Source: Methanolacinia petrolearia DSM 11571 (lineage in GTDB: Archaea > Halobacteriota > Methanomicrobia > Methanomicrobiales > Methanomicrobiaceae). From it: DNA of 64,000 nucleotides. A program made the position numbers and the translations under genes. Shown in pieces: positions 7,758 through 16,632 of this stretch (its first letter is position 1; each line of letters opens with the position of its first letter). The stretch is from the NCBI RefSeq assembly GCF_000147875.1, contig NC_014507.1, positions 868,001 to 932,000 on the forward strand. The letters run 5' to 3'. The notes under the pieces were generated by a model that saw only the letters and a program-made list of their open reading frames with translations, was not told the DNA's origin and ran no database searches.

Positions 7758-8573
7758 ATGGTTTCTCTCTCAAAAAAAAATGTAAATTTAATATTCGTTT
7801 TAACAGTTCTTTTCGGCATATTCATAGCAATGCCAGCGGCTGCATGGAATGACGATATAATTGAAACAAAAAAAGGGTATGTCGTGACATCCGGCTATGA
7901 TCACAATATTTCCGAGGGAGAAGTGCTTGAAACTCAACAGATTGATTTCTGGGAAAATTCTCCGCAGATGATTATTTTCTGTTTAATCTACGATAATATT
8001 CCTATAGTCGGGGAAGTTTTTGTAATCCTGTTGTTTTCCGCATTTACCGGATTAGCCTACTTCTTCGGAATAAAACTTGTCAACAGGAAAAATGTTCTCG
8101 ACAACAAAAACCGCAGCATGATCTATAGAAAAGTTGAAGAAAAACCAGGAATCAGCTTTACTGAAATAGTGAGAGAACTTGGAATAACGAAGACCATGGC
8201 CAAGTATCATCTCGACAGGCTTTTGTATTACGGATTAATTACCTCGCATTCCAATAACGGCAGATCCGGGTATTTCAGGAACAACGACACTTATTCGGAC
8301 AACGAAAAGATGTTGTATCTCCTAAAGAAAAATCCGCATGACAGTAAGATAATCGAACTTGTCAGGAACAGTCCCGGTATTACAAGAAAAGAGATTGCAG
8401 GCGAGATTAACCTGTCCGGCCCGTCGATAACATGGCATATGGAAAGGCTCGAAAACTCCGGTTTGATCGAAGTCGTAAGAGCCGGGAGAATCACCCGGTA
8501 TTATATTAAAGCCGGTTATGAGATTCTTCTTCAAAATGAAGCAAAAAAGATTAATGGGGGGAATTTATTATGA
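7758..8573 (+). CDS. Membrane-anchored regulator with two winged helices
   Basis: 271-residue one-component regulator. Residues 1-29 form a signal-like hydrophobic segment ending PAAA. A short external segment of about 45 residues follows, carrying ETKKGYVVTSGYD, almost the same as the mature start of the preceding secreted protein. A second membrane helix spans about residues 75-100. The cytoplasmic part has two winged-helix domains: residues 118-175 (GISFTEIVRELGITKTMAKY) and 185-255 (GITRKEIAGEINLSGPSITW). The architecture fits the archaeal MarR/ArsR-like membrane regulators. It starts with a GGGTGG site and overlaps the next gene by four bases (ATGA). Targets are unknown; local surface genes are a reasonable guess. 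Confidence 0.82.
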   Translation: MVSLSKKNVNLIFVLTVLFGIFIAMPAAAWNDDIIETKKGYVVTSGYDHNISEGEVLETQQIDFWENSPQMIIFCLIYDNIPIVGEVFVILLFSAFTGLAYFFGIKLVNRKNVLDNKNRSMIYRKVEEKPGISFTEIVRELGITKTMAKYHLDRLLYYGLITSHSNNGRSGYFRNNDTYSDNEKMLYLLKKNPHDSKIIELVRNSPGITRKEIAGEINLSGPSITWHMERLENSGLIEVVRAGRITRYYIKAGYEILLQNEAKKINGGNLL

Positions 8574-10024
8574 AAAAAAGATATTACCCGAAAAGGGCGT
8601 ATGCCCTGATTTTTATAACCCTTCTGTTCGTGACTGTCATAATCAGTCCTGTTATGGCCGAAGATTCGGAAGGCCAGAAGATCAAATTGTCCTGTAAATA
8701 TCCCGGCAGAATTATTGAGGCCGGTGAGACTGTAACCTTCGATCTCACGATCCAGAACATCGGAGCTCCCGAATATTCGCAAGATTTTTACGTAGATACC
8801 TATAAAGGCGAAAGCGACTGGGAATTCAATTTTTATGCCGGAGACAAAGAGATAGACCGGCTTTCGATCCCCAGAGGAGATTCGGATACTATCCAGCTGG
8901 ATGTTAAAACAACCGGAGACACTCCTATAGGCACCTATCCGCTCAGGGTAAGGGTATATGACGGAAAGATCTGGCTCTATATTACAGTCGACAAAACACA
9001 TGAAGGCGAAAACGGCATTTTAAAGATGCAGGTCGTTGATGAGCAGGGCGAATGCATAAAGGGTGCACGGGTCTCCGCTTTTGAAGGAAAAGACACAGAT
9101 GCAACCGGAATGGTTTCTTCGATGTCGGACGGTCAGATCAGAACCGAGCTGCCGCAGGGAACATACAGGCTTGTTGTTGAGAAGGACGGTTACCTGCAGC
9201 GGGAGATAGACGATGTCGTTATCCAGAGCGGCTATACCGAGGATCTCGGCACCATACTGCTTGAGAGAAAGAATTACGGCCTCGATATTGATGTCAAGGC
9301 ACCTGTAATCACATCGTCGATTGGCGAGAACCCGGTTTATGAAATGACACTCATGAATGTCGGAAAAAGTGATGACGTATTCTCTCTCTCTTCAAAAGAC
9401 ATGCCTGAAGGATGGTACGCCACGTACAGGGAGAATACAGACTCAAATAGCGAAGTATCCGAGGTTTTCATAAATGCGGGAGAGGAAAAAGACCTCTATC
9501 TTGAAGCCATAATGCCTTATTCGGTTACGAAAGGCGAATATATGTTCGAATCCGTTATCAGCTCATCCGATGGGATGGAGTATGAGACCGATCTTAAGGC
9601 GACTATAAGAGGAAGTGCGGATCTTCAGGTCTTCTCTGAAAAATATCTCTATGAGATCTCGAAAGGAGATCAGGTGGATATTCCGGTTAAGATCACAAAC
9701 AACGGAAACGGAGTCGCCCTTACAAATATACGGATCAATGCAACTGTCCCTGACGGGTGGACGGTTACCGCCACACCGGCAACCATTTCGAGCATCGAAC
9801 CGGGTGAGAGCTCAACCGTTATATTAAATGTAATACCCCCGTCGGATATTGCAGCGTCGGAGTATAAACTCACGGTTAATGTGGTGTCCGATCAGGAAGA
9901 AGTGTCCGACAGCATAAGACTGGCAGTAAAAGAGAACTCCCTTGTCGGTCTATTAGGAATAATTATGATCCTTTTGGTCGGTGCAGGAGTATACTATATG
10001 TACAGAAAATATGAACGGCGTTAA
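8570..10024 (+). CDS. Membrane-anchored NEW3/CARDB-type surface protein
   Basis: 484 residues, translationally coupled to the regulator upstream. The order is signal peptide (about 1-30, ending VMA-E), a first beta-sandwich (about 35-145) and a carboxypeptidase-regulatory-like domain (about 148-240: GARVSAFEGKDTDATG, then YRLVVEKDGYLQREIDDV). Two NEW3-like domains follow (about 245-350 and 355-455: GDQVDIPVKITNNGNG, PDGWTVTATP), then one C-terminal membrane helix (about 460-480) with a basic tail. It is probably displayed outside the cell. NEW3 domains occur in S-layer-associated and carbohydrate-binding proteins. It may be the effector or sensor partner of the regulator (inference). Confidence 0.82.
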   Translation: MKKRYYPKRAYALIFITLLFVTVIISPVMAEDSEGQKIKLSCKYPGRIIEAGETVTFDLTIQNIGAPEYSQDFYVDTYKGESDWEFNFYAGDKEIDRLSIPRGDSDTIQLDVKTTGDTPIGTYPLRVRVYDGKIWLYITVDKTHEGENGILKMQVVDEQGECIKGARVSAFEGKDTDATGMVSSMSDGQIRTELPQGTYRLVVEKDGYLQREIDDVVIQSGYTEDLGTILLERKNYGLDIDVKAPVITSSIGENPVYEMTLMNVGKSDDVFSLSSKDMPEGWYATYRENTDSNSEVSEVFINAGEEKDLYLEAIMPYSVTKGEYMFESVISSSDGMEYETDLKATIRGSADLQVFSEKYLYEISKGDQVDIPVKITNNGNGVALTNIRINATVPDGWTVTATPATISSIEPGESSTVILNVIPPSDIAASEYKLTVNVVSDQEEVSDSIRLAVKENSLVGLLGIIMILLVGAGVYYMYRKYERR

Positions 10025-10071
10025 AGGCTCCAGATCCTTAACTCCAACTCCTTTTTTGTTTCGCTGAAATT

Positions 10072-10288
10072 TCATTCAACAACCACCGTCAGGTTGAACT
10101 TTTTCGGGTTGTCTCCCACGTCGCAAGGATCGAACGCCAAAACCCCGTCGAAGAGATACGTCCCTTCTTCTTCCATGAGATGTCTTCACCTGTGCCGGTG
10201 TGCCAGGAAACTCCGTCTGTCACATCCGTGCATCCCGCATCATCGGAGTAGTCACAGCAATAATTAAAATGATGATCGTTTCTTTCAT
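10072..10288 (-). pseudogene. Remnant of a small secreted protein gene
   Basis: On the minus strand an ATG at 10288 opens a hydrophobic signal-like start (MKETIIILIIAV). The frame then breaks, and two short coding segments in other frames follow: CDYSDDAGCTDVTDGVSW and TYLFDGVLAFDPCDVGDN, ending KKFNLTVVVE and stop at 10072. At least two frameshifts, and probably a deletion after the signal peptide, separate the parts. The pieces look like one small exported, disulfide-containing protein. Coding character is judged by eye only. Confidence 0.5.
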
Positions 10289-10331
10289 CTGTTCTTACTC
10301 CGCATTACGGAAACCTACATCGCCACGAGAG

Positions 10332-10395
10332 CCGTAAAAGGATGAGAAGAGCCCCGGACCAGATCCGGCCATTCCGAAATTCTATTCTTTTACGG
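10332..10395. terminator. Inverted-repeat structure between convergent genes
   Basis: A perfect 9-base stem CCGTAAAAG (10332-10340) with CTTTTACGG (10387-10395) encloses a second hairpin CCGGA/TCCGG (10354-10358 with 10364-10368). It lies between the converging ends of the NEW3 protein gene and the lipoprotein gene at 10425. It may mark a bidirectional transcript end, although archaeal termination mainly needs T-runs. Confidence 0.35.
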
Positions 10396-10424
10396 GTTTA
10401 CGGCGAAAAAAGGTATAATTCATA

Positions 10425-11549
10425 TCATTGTGGGTTGCTGCTTCCTTTATACCCGTAGGTTTTAACAAAGATATCTTCACCGTATACAAGTCTGGTTACT
10501 TCTCCCGTATGTGCGTCTATCCTGAAACTGCCGCAGGTGGGATCAATTCTCTTCTCTTCATACTCTTTTCTGCTTTCGGTACTGGTCATACCAATATCCC
10601 ATACAAGAGAGAGCGGTTTCGGATCGTTGGCATAGACAAGATTGTCGTTGTCCCACCATGACAGAGGACTGTCGTAATTTGAAAGAGTGGTATATTCCAG
10701 TCCTTCTTCTCCCAGATTATATTTTTCTGAAATCATATCTTCGAGTACCTGTATAGCCTCGTCGTATGTTATATCCGGTTCTGGTGAAAGAACGGTCAGG
10801 CTGGAAAGGAGTTCGGGATCAGTGAGATCATCGAAGTATCTCTCGACTTTGTCCCTTCGCATATCATAGGTTAAGGATACACTATTTTCCTGGTATGTAA
10901 CCCCGTTACAAGTCTTGTAATATACGACATATGTTACGGGGATTCCTCCACTCGAAAATGAATCTCTAAAATAAGAATTTGCATCGGGATCGTCGACTAT
11001 CGAGTCCTCGCCCTGTGCATTTCTTATGAATTCTATCGCCTTTTGCTTTGCTTCATTGTAGGATATTACAGGCTGGCCGTACTGTGCGGTATTCGGCGAA
11101 TAGTACGTTATCTTCATCTGATCTGGATCGACTCTTATCTTGTAGTTCCTGCCTTCGCCAAGCTTATATGTGACATTTTCAAATTCGATGTATGGAGAGC
11201 CGATCTGCTTCATACCGGCGTCGTTGTACCTTTCACGCCCAATCCAGTTGCCGTTCAAAGTCGACCCGTCTATGTCGGGGAAAACCCGCATGATCTCATC
11301 CTTTGCCTTTTCGATAATCTCCGATTTCGTCCGGTCGTCATAGTCCGGATAGAAATCCTTCCACGAAACGGATACTTCAGGGATCTGCAACTGAAGAGTG
11401 CCTGTTGATTTGCCTGTTGCCTGTTCAGCCTTATGAACCTGTCTGTCTCCCTGTTGATCTATGCCTGCCGTGCATCCCGCGGTTATGAGTACAAAGATTA
11501 AACCGAGTGCTGCCGTTAATGCCAAAAAATTCTCTTTTCTTTTTACCAT
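10425..11549 (-). CDS. Secreted PepSY-like lipoprotein, diverged copy D
   Basis: 374-residue relative of the tandem triplet at 2.0-5.6 kb, on the same strand but separated by the regulator cluster. It starts at ATG 11549 with AAAGGTGG five bases upstream. The lipobox is ITAGC (Cys26). It keeps the family blocks VSWKDFYPDY, KAKDEIMRVFPDIDGSTLNG, LTVLSPEPDITYDEAIQVLE and IDAHTGEVTRLVYG, which indicates PepSY-like units near the middle and C-terminus. Divergence is much greater than among A, B and C, so this is an older duplicate. It lacks the GATCGT motif in front. Surface-anchored; function unknown. Confidence 0.8.
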   Translation of the reverse strand: MVKRKENFLALTAALGLIFVLITAGCTAGIDQQGDRQVHKAEQATGKSTGTLQLQIPEVSVSWKDFYPDYDDRTKSEIIEKAKDEIMRVFPDIDGSTLNGNWIGRERYNDAGMKQIGSPYIEFENVTYKLGEGRNYKIRVDPDQMKITYYSPNTAQYGQPVISYNEAKQKAIEFIRNAQGEDSIVDDPDANSYFRDSFSSGGIPVTYVVYYKTCNGVTYQENSVSLTYDMRRDKVERYFDDLTDPELLSSLTVLSPEPDITYDEAIQVLEDMISEKYNLGEEGLEYTTLSNYDSPLSWWDNDNLVYANDPKPLSLVWDIGMTSTESRKEYEEKRIDPTCGSFRIDAHTGEVTRLVYGEDIFVKTYGYKGSSNPQ

Positions 11550-11773
11550 CAGACCACCTTTGGCCGGGCTGTATCCTGCAATTCAGGATACAGGATTACA
11601 GAGAAATTTTTGCATGGACTTTTAAAGGATTTATGTGGGAGATTTCGATCTTTGGTAATGCAGCAGTTTCCTTAATCGTGTGCTGGAAGCTTCGATCGGG
11701 AAAAAAAGGGAAAGGATTTGATTATTATAACAGAATTGGTATCATTGGAAGAGGTCATGGTTCATCTTTTTTA

Positions 11774-13062
11774 GTGTTAATTATTGCATTAACTGTGGTT
11801 CTGCCCGTATCGGGGGAAGATACCGGCACGATTACAATCGATCAACTGCTCCGTACGGAAATTCCTGGTCCTATCTCCCTTTCGCCGGAAGGGAATTATC
11901 TTGTCTACCTGAAATCGGACGGAGCCGAGCTTGTACCTGAATTCGCGAACAATACGCTTATGCTGATCGATCTCGGTACAGGAGAGGAACACTCCCTTTC
12001 GGATGATTAGGAAACCGTGATCTTGTTTGTTCTCTCACCTGGCGGAACGAAGGCAGCCTCTGCCGCTTTCCAAAAAGAAAGCGGGGCTATGGTCCTTAAG
12101 TTGGGTCTCGCTCGATGACCAGAGTGTTACCCAGCCGCAGAACGTTCCCGAAGTCTCTCCGGTTTCCAGTGGTCAAACGACGACGAACTGGCCTACCTGG
12201 ATACTGGATCAACAAATGAGACGTTCACCGCAGGATACGAAGAAGATACGATCGTCTTTGATGAGATGCCCGATCCTGTAGTTCTCAAAAAGTATTCACT
12301 GCTGACAAGCGAATCCGAAACTTGCCGTATATAACTGCACCGGCTACACGGAAGGACAGGAATACCCGTTCGTTTTCGTCATCCACGGCGGGCCGACCTA
12401 CACCGATTTTGACAGCTGGAGAGATACCTGGGAGTTTCCTTACTGCCTGATATCCGAGACGGGGGCGGTTCTCCTGTCCGTAAACTATCACGGTAGTCTG
12501 AATTACGGCTTTGACTTCGCGGAATCGATTGAAGGCGGCCACTATTACGACCTGCCGGTAGAAGACCTGATCTCCGGGAAAGAGTATCTTGCCGAAAAGG
12601 GCATTATCAACCTGTCATAGACGGCATTGACCGGGTGGTCGAACGGGGGGATTCTCACTCTCGCACTGATAACGAAGGATACGTCGCTCAAAGCGGCGAG
12701 CCGGGGCCGGGACTGCCGAGGACCAGGCACAGAACGCCAATACGAACGGGATGATCATGACGAAGATGTATTACGGTGACAGTCCTTACCCGGACCCCGA
12801 GATGTTCCTTGATATCCTGCCGATATATAGTGCAGCGAATGTCACGACTTCGCTACTGATGATGATCGGAACTGAGGACGCCAACGTGGAGCCTGCATCC
12901 GCGATTATGACATACAGGACATATCTCGAAGGGAGTTCTGCTCCGGTCCGGTTCCTTATGTTCCCGGGCGAGAAACATCACCCGACAACATATGTTCACC
13001 AGTACAGGAAGGTTGAAGGGGAGCTCGACTGGCTGGACAAATATCTTTTTTCTTCATCGTAA
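11774..13062 (+). pseudogene. Decayed S9-family (prolyl oligopeptidase-type) peptidase
   Basis: Fragments of one exported serine peptidase lie in order but in several frames. The first segment (from about GTG 11774 to stop 12010) has a signal peptide ending PVSG-ED and then IPGPISLSPEGNYLVYL, a beta-propeller blade start. Propeller pieces follow to about 12290 (GFQWSNDDELAYLDTG). The alpha/beta-hydrolase part then reads FVFVIHGGPTYTDFDSW and NYHGSLNYGFDFAESIEGG. An in-frame stop falls just before the nucleophile elbow GWSNGG (12633-12650), and the gene ends with the Asp/His region (MIGTEDANVEP, PGEKHHP) at 12751-13062. Length is well below the family's 600 or more residues, so internal deletion is also likely. 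Confidence 0.8.
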
Positions 13063-13125
13063 TTCTTCACAAAAACAGAATGGCAGATACCTGCCATCAT
13101 ATCTTTTAATATTCCTGCAGGAGGA

Positions 13126-13190
13126 ATTGTTCAACGGTATGGTGAATATTTATTTAATGCTCCCGGATGATAATTTATATAATTAATCGA
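13126..13190 (+). promoter_or_regulatory. Putative promoter with the TTGTTCAA-GGTATGGTGAA motif
   Basis: Bases 13126-13158 (ATTGTTCAACGGTATGGTGA followed by an AT-rich ATTTATTTAA) resemble sequences at 20865-20918 and 22504-22555. Each of the three lies upstream of a gene for an exported or membrane-anchored protein. A second AT-rich stretch, TAATTTATATAATTAATC (13171-13188), is the likeliest TATA box for the gene at 13223. Confidence 0.45.
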
Positions 13191-13222
13191 TTCCTGTTCG
13201 GAATTCGATTTCAGGGGGTTTT

Positions 13223-14164
13223 ATGGTGATTCCTTTTCCAAACAGGAAACTGGCGGCAATATTGATTTTATCGGCGATTGCAGTCTCTAATTTTTGTTTG
13301 CCGGTTATGGCGGATGCCCGTATTGCGACATCATCTCAGGTATTCTTCGAAAAGAACGGAGAGCCTTACAATGATTCCGTTTCTTTTACCGTAACCTGCT
13401 ACGGTTTTACATACACCTATACAGATCCGGACTTCAGAAAATATCTCAGCGGCGAATATGAGAAAAGAGCGCCCGGGTCTGATAACCAGACCGAAGTTTT
13501 CTCTTATTCCGCAACGGTGGATCACTACGGTGATGAAATATTCGAGCCCTTCTATCTCAACTACCGGGTGATCGATTACTGTTCTCTCTGCGGCGAGACG
13601 GGCGGAATAGAGTTTTACATCGATAATGTCAGCGGGACTCCCGGCTCAAATTGCAGTTACAGGTCCCTTCCTGTTAAATACAGGTATAACGATGATGTCT
13701 GCCACATGCCTACGGAGCAGTACAAAAGTTGTATGGATGAACAAAATGAACAACAGGCACAGGAACGGAAATTGTGCGATCAATATCTTGAAAAATTCGA
13801 TAAGAAGAAGCTGTACCCCGCTGATGCAAGGACACTCGAAAAAAGCGGAGTTACCATGGTTATAACGCCAGAGTATGACGCATGCCAGGAAAGAGCCGAT
13901 TCAATCGATCTCAACTGCTCCTGTTTTCTTGAAGATGTCTCCTGCCGGGATATCACTGATCCTGAGGGGACTCCGATACAGAGGGACTGCAGCCTTTTCT
14001 TTGAGATCCCTGCTTATGAAAACGGAACTATAATCGGGACTACAATCGGAACCGATACTGAAATTCCGGTCATCCACGCCGAACCGGGGATAGTATACAG
14101 GAACAATTTCTGGATTGAATTATGGGAGAAGTTTGTATACCCCCTATTATCAAAGAATTCTTAA
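13223..14164 (+). CDS. Secreted cysteine-rich protein, unknown function
   Basis: 313 residues, start ATG 13223 with AGGGGG five bases upstream. A basic start and hydrophobic segment (LAAILILSAIAVSNFCLPVMA) form a signal peptide with cleavage near VMA-DA. The mature protein has about 15 cysteines in clusters such as DYCSLCGETG, LNCSCFLEDVSCRD and CQERAD, which suggests disulfides outside the cell. Several N-x-S/T sites (for example NDS, NQT, NCS, NGT) could be glycosylated. The C-terminus has an amphipathic Trp-containing segment (NFWIELWEKFVYPLL) that might touch the membrane. No family recognised. A membrane protein gene follows after 14 bases. Confidence 0.78.
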   Translation: MVIPFPNRKLAAILILSAIAVSNFCLPVMADARIATSSQVFFEKNGEPYNDSVSFTVTCYGFTYTYTDPDFRKYLSGEYEKRAPGSDNQTEVFSYSATVDHYGDEIFEPFYLNYRVIDYCSLCGETGGIEFYIDNVSGTPGSNCSYRSLPVKYRYNDDVCHMPTEQYKSCMDEQNEQQAQERKLCDQYLEKFDKKKLYPADARTLEKSGVTMVITPEYDACQERADSIDLNCSCFLEDVSCRDITDPEGTPIQRDCSLFFEIPAYENGTIIGTTIGTDTEIPVIHAEPGIVYRNNFWIELWEKFVYPLLSKNS

Positions 14165-14178
14165 GGGCCGGAAGATAG

Positions 14179-14520
14179 ATGCTCTACGAAACTCTTTTTT
14201 TGCAGTCCCTCATTTTCACGTTGATAGTCGAGGTTCCGCTCCTATTCGTTGCAGTCCGTTATGTCCTGAAATCCGAAAAGTCCGTATGGGACATTCTCGC
14301 GACTGGCCTGCTTATGACTGCCCTGACTCTTCCCTACCTGTGGTTCGTGATGCCGCCTTATCTCGATATGTCGTGGTATCCCCTTAACGCGGAGATCATC
14401 GTGATCCTTGTGGAATCGGCGGTAATCTGGTACCTGCTCCGGATAAAACCGTTATATTCCGTGATCATTTCCGCCTTTGCCAATGCTGCGTCCTACCTCC
14501 TCGGGGTACTGCTATTATGA
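14179..14520 (+). CDS. Small four-helix membrane protein
   Basis: 113 residues, almost entirely hydrophobic with about four membrane helices (residues 4-26, 38-58, 68-86 and 92-113) joined by short polar loops. It lies 14 bases after the secreted cysteine-rich protein gene and is probably co-transcribed with it. It contains no enzyme motif. It may be a membrane partner of the secreted protein, but this rests only on position. Confidence 0.7.
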   Translation: MLYETLFLQSLIFTLIVEVPLLFVAVRYVLKSEKSVWDILATGLLMTALTLPYLWFVMPPYLDMSWYPLNAEIIVILVESAVIWYLLRIKPLYSVIISAFANAASYLLGVLLL

Positions 14521-14549
14521 TATAAGTCAGTGAGAAATATAGTGTGATT

Positions 14550-14807
14550 ATGGGAACGATTGATATAGAATTCAAAAAATACGAGGAAAATCCTGATATG
14601 AACAGGAAGGAGATCGAGTTCGTCCTCTCGTTCGAAGGTTCGATCCCTTCCAGAAAAGAAATACTTGACGAGATCTCCGCCTGTTACGGTTCAGAACCGG
14701 GTCTCGTTTTTCTCGAAAAACTCAGGCCGGTCAGGAAACAGATGAAGGCGAACGGAAGGGCGAGGATATATGACGATGCAGCGAGTTTGAAGAAGTTTGA
14801 GAAGTAG
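14550..14807 (+). CDS. Ribosomal protein S24e-like protein
   Basis: 85 residues from ATG 14550; a GTG two codons earlier is possible. The order of features matches archaeal S24e: a short beta start (IDIEFKKYEENP), NRKEIEFVLSFEG, PSRKEILDEISA, GLVFLEKLRPVRKQM and the C-terminal signature GRARIYDDAASLKKFE. It would belong to the small ribosomal subunit. Typical archaeal S24e has about 100 residues and sits with other ribosomal or RNA polymerase genes. This one is short, somewhat diverged and stands alone among surface-protein genes, so it could be a second, specialised copy. Confidence 0.68.
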   Translation: MGTIDIEFKKYEENPDMNRKEIEFVLSFEGSIPSRKEILDEISACYGSEPGLVFLEKLRPVRKQMKANGRARIYDDAASLKKFEK

Positions 14808-14867
14808 TAATCTCTTACAAAAACGGTTTTACATAGTTTTTTAATATCCAGATAATAATTCAGTGAT

Positions 14868-15647
14868 ATGCCGCAAAACCCGGGACCGGGAAAAGAACAG
14901 GAGGAAGAAATTGCAAAACTCCTGATCTGTGAAGGAGAAAAACAGCTCAATAATCCCCCGGACTACATCGAGTTTACATATACTGAACCTGCCGATACCT
15001 ACCTGAATGATCTTAAAAATCACCCTCATCATTTCCTTCTTGCCTGCATTATGACACCACAAATACGGGCAAACCGTGCATTCGGTATTCCCTGTCAGAT
15101 CTCCGAAAAGATTGGCGGATATGCCTTCAAATCATTCTTAAAAACATCTAAAGAGGAATTTATCAATATTTTTCAGGAGCTTTCTCTTCACTGTTTCAAT
15201 GAAAGATGCGGCAGGACTACATCCCTGGTCATTCAGCGAATTGCAGAGGAGTATGATGGGAATGCGGCAAATATCTGGTCTGACAATCCTTCAAGCTGTG
15301 CGGTTGTAAGAAGGATGTTGGAATTTTACGGAGCTGGGATTAAGGTCGCAACAATGACTGCAAATGTTCTTGCAAGGGACTTTCGTGTCCCGATGTCTGA
15401 TATGGTCTGCATTGATGTATCACCGGATGTTCATGTTAAACGTGTCTTCCTGAGGCTTGGACTGATCAATGAGAATGATGGCCCTGATGTTTTGATCTAC
15501 AAGGCAAGGGAATTAAACCCGAAATACCCGGGAATCTTCGATCTCTCCTGCTGAGAGATCGGGAGGAACTGGTGTAGGCCGAATAATCCGAAATGTGAGG
15601 ACTGTTTGATGAGGGATGTTTGTTTCTTTCAAGGGAAAAATTATTGA
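14868..15647 (+). pseudogene. HhH-GPD DNA glycosylase with a stop before its [4Fe-4S] loop
   Basis: Endonuclease III-type base-excision enzyme in one continuous frame of 259 codons, broken only by TGA at 15552-15554. The helix-hairpin-helix lysine lies in YGAGIKVATM and the catalytic aspartate in IDVSPDVHVKRV. After the TGA the same frame continues EIGRNWCRPNNPKCEDC and reaches CLMRDVC, giving the four-cysteine C-x6-C-x2-C-x5-C loop that holds the iron-sulfur cluster. The related fragment at 24551-24757 has CGG (Arg) where this has TGA, so the stop looks like a point mutation. The truncated 228-residue product would lack the cluster and may be inactive. A HEPN-type gene follows. Confidence 0.78.
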
Positions 15648-15699
15648 GAGGGACGAATAGATGATCTGCTTGTTAAAAAAGGCATATTTGAGGTGAGGT

Positions 15700-16632
15700 G
15701 TGGGTAAATATAAAAAAAAAGTAATGAAATTAAAATCCGCAAAAAAGTCTGCTCAGCCTGATCCAAAACTGGCAATGGATACTCTTGCTGTTGCCCTAAA
15801 GGACATTTATGCATCGCAATGTCTTTATGAAAAAGAATGCTATCCTCAAGCAATTTTTTTCCTCCAGCAGGGTATTGAAAAAGGATGGAAAGCTTTCGGT
15901 TACCATCATGGTCTTTTGACACTTTCAGAGGCTAAGAGTAAAGAATACAATCATATGTCAACAAATGTTGGCAAAAGCAGTCTCATTCGAATGCGAAATA
16001 TTATCGGGCATATGGTACAGCAGCTTAAAATTGTCCAAAATTTCTACTCACAAGTGAATGAAGAAATTAATGAATCTGACATCTCCCTAAAAAATATGTA
16101 TGAAGATCTTATTTGGGCTCAGAAGGCGATTGATAAAGCCACCGAACCTTCATTTGTTATTACCCCAACAGAACTTCAATCAATGCTTGATAAATTTCAT
16201 GGAGACGAACAAGCAGAAAATAATTGTGAAGAGATCATTGAATCACCTGAAATGTGTCCAAAGATTATAAAGCAGGTACGCGATGGAGCGATCAATGAAT
16301 TAAATGTATTATTTAGTGGAATTCCAATTGCGGATGAATTAATAAATGATATTTCCCAAGGGAAATTTGATGATCAAAAAATAAAAGATATCCTTCTCTC
16401 TGTGATGAAGGGAATGGTAATTGTCAATCCTCTATTCTATTTTGCAATAATGACTCAGAGGCATGAGAATATCTGCCGCTATCCTGATAAAATACGATCA
16501 CCTCTAAATGAGTATACTAAAGATCATATTATTATCAGATTTTTCCCTGCAATAGCTCATACTACTCAAAACAGTCTTGAAAAAATGGATGAATTATTCA
16601 GAATGGATCTTTTTCAGCCAGCGGTTCTGTGA
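15700..16632 (+). CDS. HEPN-domain protein
   Basis: 310 residues, GTG start at 15700 behind GAGGTGAG (ATG 15724 is the alternative). Residues about 25-75 (LKDIYASQCLYEKECYPQAI, FFLQQGIEKGWKAFGY) match the helical core of HEPN domains. R99-N-x3-H104 (RNIIGH) fits the R-x4-6-H motif of HEPN ribonucleases. The C-terminal half is helical and unassigned. It is clearly AT-richer than the genes after it and lies 52 bases after the broken glycosylase. HEPN proteins act in toxin-antitoxin and phage-defence settings. No nucleotidyltransferase partner is adjacent, so its role is open. Confidence 0.7.
   Translation: MGKYKKKVMKLKSAKKSAQPDPKLAMDTLAVALKDIYASQCLYEKECYPQAIFFLQQGIEKGWKAFGYHHGLLTLSEAKSKEYNHMSTNVGKSSLIRMRNIIGHMVQQLKIVQNFYSQVNEEINESDISLKNMYEDLIWAQKAIDKATEPSFVITPTELQSMLDKFHGDEQAENNCEEIIESPEMCPKIIKQVRDGAINELNVLFSGIPIADELINDISQGKFDDQKIKDILLSVMKGMVIVNPLFYFAIMTQRHENICRYPDKIRSPLNEYTKDHIIIRFFPAIAHTTQNSLEKMDELFRMDLFQPAVL

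Noticed and set aside
15552-15554. TGA read as selenocysteine in the glycosylase
   Set aside because: The second copy has CGG (Arg) here, no selenocysteine element is seen downstream, and the residue is not one of the cluster cysteines.
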